Shown here piece by piece: positions 1 through 6,817 of a DNA stretch of 9,240 nt (position 1 is its first letter; the number at the start of each line of letters is the position of its first letter). The translations under genes and the position numbers were made by a program. A model generated the notes under the pieces. The model was not told where the DNA came from, ran no database searches, and saw nothing but the letters and a program-made list of their open reading frames with translations. The stretch comes from an uncultured bacterium (lineage in GTDB: Bacteria > Bacillota > Clostridia > Oscillospirales > Ruminococcaceae), in assembly GCA_905215595.1 (NCBI GenBank), contig CAJMQZ010000078.1, positions 1 to 9,240 on the forward strand. The letters are read 5' to 3'.

Positions 1-36
1 TGGCATAACTGCCAAAAAATAAGACGAAAATTCGTC
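1..36. repeat. two short inverted repeats upstream of the first promoter
   Basis: TGGCA-N4-TGCCA lies at 1-14 and GACGAA-AA-TTCGTC at 23-36. Both are perfect dyads, centred about 65 and 43 nt upstream of the -35 box at 72. They could be operator half-sites for a regulator of the binding-protein operon, or parts of an upstream gene's 3' structures. The window begins here, so the upstream gene is not visible. The dyads are directly seen; any role is a guess. Confidence 0.3.
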
Positions 37-62
37 ATCTGCACTTTTTTACCAGATTTTTT
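37..62 (+). terminator. weak terminator-like hairpin with T-run
   Basis: ATCTG at 37-41 pairs with CAGAT at 53-57 across an 11-nt loop that contains six Ts. Ts continue from 57 to 62. The stem is only 5 bp and AT-rich, so this may be a weak terminator for a gene to the left of the window or a coincidence in an AT-rich leader. Confidence 0.2.
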
Positions 63-71
63 AAGAAAGAG

Positions 72-101
72 TTTACACTATGCCGGAAACGGTGGTATTA
101 T
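72..101 (+). promoter_or_regulatory. promoter of the binding-protein/GGDEF-EAL operon
   Basis: A -35 box TTTACA (72-77) is followed by an 18-nt spacer and a -10 box TATTAT (96-101). TGG stands directly before the -10, giving an extended -10 (TGn) arrangement. Transcription would start near 107-109, leaving a leader of about 50 nt before the ATG at 157. No other good sigma-A-type promoter is visible between here and the second gene, so both genes probably share it. Confidence 0.6.
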
Positions 102-143
102 ATAAAATAGTATGGTATGGGGTAAAATGTGCCTGTGTACTCC

Positions 144-149
144 AGGAGG
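144..149 (+). promoter_or_regulatory. ribosome binding site fixing the start at 157
   Basis: AGGAGG lies 7 nt before the ATG at 157. The frame is open back to an ATG at 112, but that start has no ribosome binding site, falls almost on the predicted transcription start, and would bury the signal peptide 15 residues inside the protein. The start at 157 is therefore preferred. Confidence 0.85.
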
Positions 150-156
150 GTATGGG

Positions 157-1572
157 ATGAAGAACAAGATCTCGCGCCGCAGCTTTCTGGCGGCGGCTGC
201 GGTCTCGGCAGCGGCACTGGCTGTGTCCGGCTGCGATGCAAAAACGAGCAAAAAAGAAGTGACCGACATCACGGTGTGGAACTACTACATCGGCGACCAG
301 CTGGAAAGCTTCAACGGCCTTGTAAGCACCTTCAACGAGACCATCGGTAAGGAGCAGGGCATCCGGGTGACAGGCTCCAGTCAGGGCACGGTGAACGATC
401 TGGAAACCAACGTGATGGACGCTGCCGAGGGCAAGGTGGGCTCTGCTGAGATGCCCACCATTTTTGCCGCCTACGCGGATACCGCTTATAAGCTGGACCA
501 GATGGGCATGGTGGTGGACCTGAAGGACTACCTGACCGAGGACGAAAAGGATGCCTTTGTGCCCGGCTATATCACCGAGGGCGATTTTGACGGCAGCGGC
601 AGCATAAAGATCTTTCCGGTGGCAAAATCCACCGAGCTGATGTTCTTTAACGATACCGACTGGCAGCGGTTCTCGAAGGACACCTTTGTGCGTTACGGTG
701 CCCTTTCCACCATGGAGGGTGTGACCGCAGTGGCCGAACAGTACTATAACTGGTCCGGAGGCAAGGCGCTGTTCGGCCGGGATGAGCCGGCAAACTATAT
801 GATCGTAGGCGCAAAGCAGCTGGGCTGCGAGATCTTTGAAGTGCACAACGGCAAAATGACCCTGCACTTTGACCATGATGTGGTGCGCAAACTGTGGGAT
901 AACTACTATGTGCCCTTCGTCAAGGGGTATTTTGCCGCCAGCGGCCGCTTCCGCAGTGATGACGTGAAAACCGGTGAATTGCTGGGCTATGTGGGTTCCT
1001 GTTCCAGCGCCACCTTCTTCCCGAAGCAGGTGATGCCGGGGGATGACCAGATCCACGATATCGAGATGAAGGTGCTGCCTGCGCCCCAGTTTGCCGGGAG
1101 CAAAAAGGTGGCGGTGCAGCAGGGCGCGGGGATGGTGGTAACCACCGGCACCGAGGCCGAGATCAACGGCGCGGTCACTTTTTTAAAGTGGTTCACAGAG
1201 CCGCAGAATAATATCGCCTTCTCGGTAGGGTCGGGTTATCTGCCGGTGACCACCGCCGCCAACGAGATGGACGCTATCCGCGCAAGCGAGCCGGAACTGA
1301 CCGACAACATGGAGCAGATCCTTTCCGGCGCGGTGGAAACGGTGCGCAAAAACGAGCTGTACACCCCTACGGCCTTTGCAGGCGGCAACGCAGCCCGCAA
1401 GATACTGGAATACAGTATGAGCGATCAGGCCAGTGCCGACCGGGACACGGTGCTGGCACGCATCGCCGCAGGCCAGAGCGCCGAGGCAGCCGAGGCGGAG
1501 TTTTTGACCGACGATTATTATGAGGCGTGGTATCAGGCCACCCTTAAACAGCTGCAGCAGTACGAGGGCTGA
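157..1572 (+). CDS. extracellular solute-binding lipoprotein, family 1
   Basis: This 471-residue protein resembles the family-1 (sugar/oligosaccharide-type) substrate-binding proteins of ABC importers. The N-terminus has SRRSFL at 6-11, matching the twin-arginine consensus, then an Ala-rich hydrophobic stretch and a lipobox VSGC with the lipidated Cys at 26. The mature protein should be tethered to the outer face of the membrane. The body (about 38-410) has the ligand-binding alpha/beta fold pattern, with the typical LMFFND segment near 168-173 and a GYLPV/FLKWFTEPQ hinge-side region late in the chain. The last 50 residues are helical and acidic. No permease or ATPase gene is nearby. Instead the next gene, 33 nt downstream, encodes a membrane GGDEF/EAL protein. 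This suggests a sensory role, presenting ligand to that protein's outer domain, but use by an ABC importer encoded elsewhere is equally allowed. The ligand cannot be told. The family call is firm; the sensory role is inference. Confidence 0.88.
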   Translation: MKNKISRRSFLAAAAVSAAALAVSGCDAKTSKKEVTDITVWNYYIGDQLESFNGLVSTFNETIGKEQGIRVTGSSQGTVNDLETNVMDAAEGKVGSAEMPTIFAAYADTAYKLDQMGMVVDLKDYLTEDEKDAFVPGYITEGDFDGSGSIKIFPVAKSTELMFFNDTDWQRFSKDTFVRYGALSTMEGVTAVAEQYYNWSGGKALFGRDEPANYMIVGAKQLGCEIFEVHNGKMTLHFDHDVVRKLWDNYYVPFVKGYFAASGRFRSDDVKTGELLGYVGSCSSATFFPKQVMPGDDQIHDIEMKVLPAPQFAGSKKVAVQQGAGMVVTTGTEAEINGAVTFLKWFTEPQNNIAFSVGSGYLPVTTAANEMDAIRASEPELTDNMEQILSGAVETVRKNELYTPTAFAGGNAARKILEYSMSDQASADRDTVLARIAAGQSAEAAEAEFLTDDYYEAWYQATLKQLQQYEG

Positions 1573-1605
1573 CCGCCCGGAAAAAGACGGAAAGGAGGCA
1601 GGGCG

Positions 1606-4600
1606 ATGTTTGACGCATGGAAAGAGCGCCAGCGGCAGCGCTTGGAAAACAGACCGGAACGAACCGTGTTCCACAGTATTTTTGCCACCATGATGCTGGT
1701 GCTGACAGTGGAACTGCTGATGGCGGCCGCCAGCATCCTTGCCGTCAACGTGACCGGGCAGCTGGACAAAAACGCCAAGGATCTGCTTACCATGCGGGTG
1801 CGCAACCGCGCCAGCTATGTGCAGGAGATCCTGCGGAACGCGGAGGATCTGGAGCTGCTGAGCGAGCAGATCACCGCCACCACCCAGCAGCTGCTGAAAA
1901 GCGGCGATATCTCGCTGGACACGCTGGATAACAGCAGCGAACAGAGTGACGCTTTGCTGGTTGCGCTTGCCCCGCGGCTTCTGGACGCCCTGCGGGAAAA
2001 GCAGGTGACCGGCATCTTTCTCATGCTGAACACCCATGATCTGGACACCTGCGAGGTGGGCAAAAAAATGCCCGGCATCTACCTGCGGGATCAGGACCCG
2101 GACGCCCGCCCCTCGGAGCGCAACAGCGATCTTTTGCTGGAACGCGCCAGCGCCACAGTGGTAAAGGAACTGGGCATCGGCACGGATAAGGGCTGGCAGC
2201 CCGCTTTCCCCTATCAGGGCAATACCAAGGGCGGCATCCTGCGCACGGTGTTTCAGACCGCGTATAAGAGCGGTGCCAGCCTTTCGGCGGAAAGCTATGG
2301 CCGCTGGACCACCAACTCCTACTGTCTGGCAGGGGACGACCGGCACGCCATTGCCTACTCGATGCCGCTGATCCTGCCGGACGGCACGGTATACGGCGTG
2401 GTGGGCGTGGAACTGCTCACGGAGTATCTGCAAACAAAACTGCCCTTCACCGAGCTGGACGAGGACAAGGCAGGCACCTATTTTATCGTGACCACTACCG
2501 ATGCGCTGACGGACGGCGTGCTCTCCCTGCGCAAGACCGTGACCTCCGGCGAAGATCTGGTAACGGCAGATGCACCGCTGGGCGTTTTGAACTGCCGCAG
2601 CAACGGCAGCGGCGGCAACTGGGTGGAGCTGAACGATAAGCGCTATTATATGGTGCTGGAGCCGCTGCAGGTGTATAACCGCAACGCGCCCTTTGCCGCC
2701 GAAAAGTGGTTTCTGGCCGGTACCATGGAGCAGTCGGTGCTGCTGGCTTTTTCCGACCGGGTGCGCGAGGTGCTGCTGGCTACCATACTGATCACACTGG
2801 TGCTGAGCGTTTTGGGCAGCCTGCTGGTCTCGGCGCGGCTGGCCAGACCCATCAACCGTTTGTACCGCGAGGTGATAGACGCGCAGGAGAAAAAGACCTT
2901 CCCCCGCCTGTCCCGCACCGCCATCCGGGAGGTGGACCGCTTTGCCGAGACCATTACCGAGCTGAACAGGGAGCTGGTGACCAACTCCACCAAGTTTTTG
3001 CGCATCATGGATATGGCCAGTGTGGAGATTGGCGGCTACGAGCTGCGCACCGACACCGGCAGCGTGTTTGTGACCGATAATTTCTTCTCCCTGCTGGGCA
3101 TGCCCGAGATGCAGGGCATGCCGCTGAGCGTGCGCCGCTTTGAGGAGGTGCTCAAGGGCATCCGGGAAAAGAATCCCCGTGACCGCACCGCCGAGGGCGA
3201 CGAGCTTTTGACCATCCGGCAGCCGGACGGGGTGCGGTACATCATGCTGCGCAGCACCATCGAGGGGCACGCCAAGATCGGCCTTGCCGAGGACGTGACC
3301 GCCGCCGTGCTGGAACGGAAGCGCATCGAGCACGAGCGCGATCACGATATCCTGACCGGGCTGTACAACCGGCAGGCCTTCAACCGGGTGTGCACCGAGC
3401 TGTTCGCCGCGCCGGAGCGCATGGGCGTAGCGGCGCTGATGATGATGGATCTGGATAACCTCAAGCACATCAACGATACCTACGGCCACGACTGGGGCGA
3501 CCAGTACATCCGCCGCACCGGTCAGTGCCTGCGGGACAATACCCCCGCCGGGACTGTCTGCGCACGCCTTTCCGGCGATGAGTTCCTTGTGCTGTTCCAC
3601 GGCTACCGCAGCCGGGACGCAGTGCGGGAAAAGATCGACTGCCTGACGAAGGCCATGCAGCAGAGCGTGGCGCTGCTGCCCAGCGGCAACGCTTTGCACA
3701 TCAGCCTTTCCGGCGGCATTGCGTGGTACCCGGACGATGGGCAGGACTGGGAGACCCTGAAAAAATACGCCGACTTTGCCATGTATCAGGTCAAGCATTC
3801 GGAGAAGGGCCGGGTGGAGGAGTTCGACATCGGGGTGTACAACCGCGAAGCCTACGCCGAGCGCACCCGCAGGGAGTTCCGGCAGCTGCTCAGCAATGCG
3901 CAGGTGTTCTACTGCTTCCAGCCCATCTTCTCGGCACGCAGCGGCAGGGTAGTCGCCTACGAGGCGCTGATGCGCTCCGACCTGCCCACCCTGCGCTCCC
4001 CGGCCACCATCATGAAGCTGGCGCGGGAGCAGGGCGCGTTGTACGAGATCGAGCGCATCACCTTTACCAAGGCGCTGGAGACCTTTGAAAGCCTGTGCCG
4101 GGCGGGCAGCGTGTCCGAGGATGCCATGCTCTTTGTCAACTCCATTGCCAGCACCTGCCTGTCGCATGAGGACGGCAAATATATAGACAACCATTGGCAC
4201 GAGTTGTGCCACCGTATGGTCGTCGAGATCACCGAAGAGGAAGCCATCGACTACGAAGCACTGGAGAGAAAGCGCAATGCACCGGGCTTTTCCGGGATGT
4301 TTGCACTGGACGATTACGGCAGCGGCTATTCCAACGAGAATACGCTATTGCAGCTTGCACCCCGGTTCGTCAAGGTGGATATTACCATCATCCGTGGCAT
4401 CGACACCTCGCCGGACAAGCAGCAGATCCTGCGCAATGTGGTGGCTTATGCCCACCCCCGCAGCATGAAGATCGTTGCCGAGGGCGTGGAGACCGCCGCC
4501 GAGCTGCGCACGGTCATCGAGCTGGGTGCAGACCTTTTGCAGGGCTATTTTCTGGCACGTCCGGCCATTGTACCGGGAGCGATCGCGCCGGAGGCAGCGG

Positions 4601-4638
4601 GGATCATCCAGGAGCTGCAGCGCCGGAAAAAAGACTGA
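1606..4638 (+). CDS. membrane-bound Cache-HAMP-PAS-GGDEF-EAL c-di-GMP signalling protein
   Basis: This 1010-residue protein should make or degrade cyclic di-GMP in response to an outside signal. Order of parts: short basic cytoplasmic start; membrane helix 21-47; large outer domain about 48-388 with a double-Cache-like end (AYSMPLILPDGTVYGVVGVE, 250-269); membrane helix 389-410; HAMP-like linker with RPI near 414-416; PAS-like region about 466-565; GGDEF domain about 576-735; EAL domain about 770-1000. The GGDEF domain keeps the metal Asp 615 and INDTYGH, but its signature is SGDEF (656-660), and no RxxD inhibitory site stands at the usual position before it. The EAL domain looks fully catalytic: E786, N845, E874, E877, D902-D903, K923, E959 and Q979, with several spacings equal to those in known phosphodiesterases. 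AAAGGAGG lies 7 nt before the start. Net activity is uncertain; phosphodiesterase is the safer bet. It forms an operon with the binding protein. Confidence 0.93.
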   Translation: MFDAWKERQRQRLENRPERTVFHSIFATMMLVLTVELLMAAASILAVNVTGQLDKNAKDLLTMRVRNRASYVQEILRNAEDLELLSEQITATTQQLLKSGDISLDTLDNSSEQSDALLVALAPRLLDALREKQVTGIFLMLNTHDLDTCEVGKKMPGIYLRDQDPDARPSERNSDLLLERASATVVKELGIGTDKGWQPAFPYQGNTKGGILRTVFQTAYKSGASLSAESYGRWTTNSYCLAGDDRHAIAYSMPLILPDGTVYGVVGVELLTEYLQTKLPFTELDEDKAGTYFIVTTTDALTDGVLSLRKTVTSGEDLVTADAPLGVLNCRSNGSGGNWVELNDKRYYMVLEPLQVYNRNAPFAAEKWFLAGTMEQSVLLAFSDRVREVLLATILITLVLSVLGSLLVSARLARPINRLYREVIDAQEKKTFPRLSRTAIREVDRFAETITELNRELVTNSTKFLRIMDMASVEIGGYELRTDTGSVFVTDNFFSLLGMPEMQGMPLSVRRFEEVLKGIREKNPRDRTAEGDELLTIRQPDGVRYIMLRSTIEGHAKIGLAEDVTAAVLERKRIEHERDHDILTGLYNRQAFNRVCTELFAAPERMGVAALMMMDLDNLKHINDTYGHDWGDQYIRRTGQCLRDNTPAGTVCARLSGDEFLVLFHGYRSRDAVREKIDCLTKAMQQSVALLPSGNALHISLSGGIAWYPDDGQDWETLKKYADFAMYQVKHSEKGRVEEFDIGVYNREAYAERTRREFRQLLSNAQVFYCFQPIFSARSGRVVAYEALMRSDLPTLRSPATIMKLAREQGALYEIERITFTKALETFESLCRAGSVSEDAMLFVNSIASTCLSHEDGKYIDNHWHELCHRMVVEITEEEAIDYEALERKRNAPGFSGMFALDDYGSGYSNENTLLQLAPRFVKVDITIIRGIDTSPDKQQILRNVVAYAHPRSMKIVAEGVETAAELRTVIELGADLLQGYFLARPAIVPGAIAPEAAGIIQELQRRKKD

Positions 4639-4646
4639 AATATATG

Positions 4647-4680
4647 CCCTCCCGGGCGCTACGGCGCTGGGAGGGTTTTT
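4647..4680 (+). terminator. strong intrinsic terminator after the GGDEF/EAL gene
   Basis: CCCTCCC (4647-4653) pairs with GGGAGGG (4669-4675). Inside, GCGC pairs with GCGC around a TACG loop closed by C-G, a stable UNCG-type tetraloop. Five Ts follow at 4676-4680. It begins 8 nt after the stop codon at 4638. The T-run ends 5 nt before the ribosome binding site of the next gene, so the hairpin also lies in the direct leader of that gene. Confidence 0.88.
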
Positions 4681-4699
4681 GCAACGGAGGTAGAAAAAT

Positions 4700-5638
4700 A
4701 TGGTTCAGGTGGATCTCATCACCGGCTTTTTGGGCGCAGGCAAGACCACCTTTCTGCGCCGCTATGTGCGGTATCTGGTGCAGCAGGGGCATAAGGTGTG
4801 CATTCTGGAAAACGACTTTGGCGCGGTGAACGTGGACGCCATGCTGGTGCAGGAGGTGCTGGGCCCCGGCTGCGATGTGGAGACCATCAGCGGCGGCTGC
4901 GACTGCGACACCCACCAGCGCCGGATGCGCACCAAACTCATCGCCATGGCCATGCGCGGCTTTGACCGGGTGGTGGTGGAGCCCAGCGGCATCTTTGATG
5001 TGGACGAGTTTTTCGATATCCTGCGGGACGACCCGCTGGACCGGTGGTATCAGTTGGGCAGCGTCATTGCCATTGTGGACGCCCTGCTGCCGGAAACGCT
5101 TTCGCCGCAGGCAGAGTATCTGCTGGCGTTCGAGACCATGAACGCGGGCTGCGTGCTGCTGAGCCGTGCCCAGCTGGCAGCGCCCGCCCAGTGCGCCGCC
5201 GCCGCTGCCCACTTGGAGCGTGCACTGGAAGCCGCAAAATCTTCCCGCCGCTTTGCGCCGGGGGAGATCCTTGCCAAGGACTGGGACGCCCTGACCGATG
5301 CCGACCTTGCTGCCCTTGCCGCCTGCGGCTACCGGCAGGCCAGCTGCGAAAAGCTGCATTTTGACCAGCACGCGGCCTTTACCTCCCTTTGCTTTCTGGA
5401 ACTGCACCTCACCCCACAGCAGCTGCAAGCCGCCGCACAGCGGCTGTTTGCAGCGCCCGAGTGCGGGCGGGTGCTGCGGGTCAAGGGCTTTGCGCCCGCC
5501 CCGGCAGGCGGCTGGCTGGAGCTGAACGCCACCGCCGCCGGCTGCACCCTTGCGCCCATCCCGCAGGGGCAGGAGGTAGTCATCGTCATCGGCGAGGCAC
5601 TGGATAAAACCGCCATTGAAGCAAACCTGAAGGGGTGA
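4700..5638 (+). CDS. divergent CobW/COG0523-type P-loop GTPase
   Basis: This 312-residue protein has the layout of G3E-family GTPases of the CobW group, many of which are metal chaperones or metalloenzyme-maturation factors. Visible are the P-loop GFLGAGKTT (9-17), a NDFG switch-I-like segment near 38-41, and EPSG (94-97) where the family has E-x-S/T-G. A smaller CobW_C-like domain runs from about 218 to the end. Two departures stand out. The family metal-binding CxCC motif is replaced by CDCD (67-70), and the base-recognition NKxD motif appears as SRAQ (155-158). Metal binding and strict guanine preference are therefore open. GGAGG at 4686-4690 supports the ATG at 4700. The gene sits between a terminator and two oxidoreductase genes, 54 nt before the first of them, so it probably shares their transcript. 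Any maturation role for those enzymes is inference. The family call is firm, the subfamily unknown. Confidence 0.85.
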   Translation: MVQVDLITGFLGAGKTTFLRRYVRYLVQQGHKVCILENDFGAVNVDAMLVQEVLGPGCDVETISGGCDCDTHQRRMRTKLIAMAMRGFDRVVVEPSGIFDVDEFFDILRDDPLDRWYQLGSVIAIVDALLPETLSPQAEYLLAFETMNAGCVLLSRAQLAAPAQCAAAAAHLERALEAAKSSRRFAPGEILAKDWDALTDADLAALAACGYRQASCEKLHFDQHAAFTSLCFLELHLTPQQLQAAAQRLFAAPECGRVLRVKGFAPAPAGGWLELNATAAGCTLAPIPQGQEVVIVIGEALDKTAIEANLKG

Positions 5639-5692
5639 AAGGCAGTTTTCCCCCAGAACAAAACGCATTGTGGAAAAACAGGAGGGAGCATC

Positions 5693-6817
5693 ATGCAGGA
5701 GGTACGCGCAGCCGTTATCGGCACCGGAGTCATGGGGCGCAAGTATGCCCAGATGATCGCAGAAGGAAAGGCGGGGGCATTGCGCCTGACCGCCGTGGTC
5801 TGCCGCAGCGCCGGGGCGCAGCAGTGGGCAAAGGATACCCTGCCGGATACGGTGCGGGTGTGCCCCAGCGCCGACCAGCTGTACGATTATGCAGAAGAGT
5901 TTGATGCCGTGCTGGTGGTCACCCCGCACAAGACCCACCCGGCGCTGGTGATGCAGGCTTTTGCCCACGGCAAGCACGTCTTGTGCGACAAGCCCAGCGC
6001 AAACGCGCTGGCACCGGCACTGGAAATGAACCGCGCCGCCGAAAAAAGTGGCCTTGTTTTCGCCATGATGTTCCATCAGCGCCGATACAAAAAGTATATG
6101 CGGCTTAAAAAATTACTGGATGATGGGGCATTGGGCGAGATCAAGCGGGTGCAGCTGGAAAACAGCCGCTACTTCCGCACATGGATGTACCACCGCTCCG
6201 GCAGCTGGCGTTCCAGCTGGGCAGGGGAGGGCGGCGGCGCACTGCTCAATCAGGGCCAGCACATTCTGGACATCTGGCAGTGGCTGTTCGGGATGCCAAC
6301 CAGTATTTATGCCGTGATACCATACGGGAAGTATAACGATTTCATGGTGGACGACGAAGCTACCCTGCTGATGGAGTACCCGCAGCAGCGCACTGCCACC
6401 TTTATCCTTTCCACCGGCGAGGGCAGCTACACCGAGCGGTTGGAGATCGTGGGCACCAAGGGCACCGCCCTGCTGGAAGAGGACACCCTCACCCTGCACA
6501 CCTACACGCCGGACACCGAGACCTACCGCCGTACCGCAGACTGCACCGAGCGCCAGCAGCTTACCGAGACTACCGTTACCGAGCAGTTCGCGCCGCAGAC
6601 CGAGCCTTACCCGGAGATGCTGGCAAACTTTGCGGACGCCATCCTGCACGGCACACCCCTGACCGCCCCCGGCGTGGAGGGCGTGCGGGCGCTGGAACTG
6701 ACCGACGCGGCTTACCTGTCCGCATGGCTGGGGGAGAAGATCACCCTGCCGCTGGACGCAGACCGCTTTGAACAGGAACTGCAAAAGCATATTCAGGAGG
6801 AACAGGCAAATGGCTAA
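5693..6817 (+). CDS. Gfo/Idh/MocA family NAD(P)-dependent oxidoreductase
   Basis: This 374-residue cytoplasmic protein belongs to the family of sugar and cyclitol dehydrogenases that oxidise or reduce hydroxyl/keto groups with NAD(P). An N-terminal Rossmann fold starts with VIGTGVMG at 8-15. The family EKP motif appears as DKP (99-101) with the catalytic Lys 100 kept. The C-terminal substrate domain has GGGALLNQGQHILD (180-193), placing His 190 in the active site; the Asp usually four residues before it is Asn 186, a variant seen in some family branches. Length is usual for the family. AGGAGG at 5680-5685 lies 7 nt before the ATG. Its stop overlaps the start of the next gene, a second member of the same family, so the two are likely made together and may act on the same compound or form a complex. 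The substrate cannot be deduced. A myo-inositol or glucose-fructose type reaction is possible but unsupported. Confidence 0.9.
   Translation: MQEVRAAVIGTGVMGRKYAQMIAEGKAGALRLTAVVCRSAGAQQWAKDTLPDTVRVCPSADQLYDYAEEFDAVLVVTPHKTHPALVMQAFAHGKHVLCDKPSANALAPALEMNRAAEKSGLVFAMMFHQRRYKKYMRLKKLLDDGALGEIKRVQLENSRYFRTWMYHRSGSWRSSWAGEGGGALLNQGQHILDIWQWLFGMPTSIYAVIPYGKYNDFMVDDEATLLMEYPQQRTATFILSTGEGSYTERLEIVGTKGTALLEEDTLTLHTYTPDTETYRRTADCTERQQLTETTVTEQFAPQTEPYPEMLANFADAILHGTPLTAPGVEGVRALELTDAAYLSAWLGEKITLPLDADRFEQELQKHIQEEQANG
6795..6800 (+). promoter_or_regulatory. ribosome binding site fixing the start at 6810
   Basis: AGGAGG lies inside the 3' end of the preceding gene, 9 nt before the ATG at 6810. An in-frame ATG at 6768 has no such site and would place 14 basic residues ahead of the Rossmann beta strand, so 6810 is chosen. 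The resulting 8-nt gene overlap (ATGGCTAA) is typical of translational coupling. Confidence 0.85.

Noticed and set aside
1183..4212. Very long open frame on the minus strand opposite the binding-protein and GGDEF/EAL genes
   Set aside because: It is a shadow of the GC-rich coding frame. Its translation is rich in His, Gln and Gly with no domain, and it lacks a ribosome binding site, whereas the plus-strand proteins carry full family motifs.
5646..5677. TTTTCC/GGAAAA inverted repeat between the GTPase and first oxidoreductase genes
   Set aside because: It has six weak pairs around a 20-nt loop with no T-run after it, so it is not a credible terminator. No promoter is visible there either, which fits a shared transcript.
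4604..6076. Long minus-strand open frame opposite the GTPase and first oxidoreductase
   Set aside because: Same kind of antisense shadow. It runs through the terminator hairpin and shows no recognisable domain.
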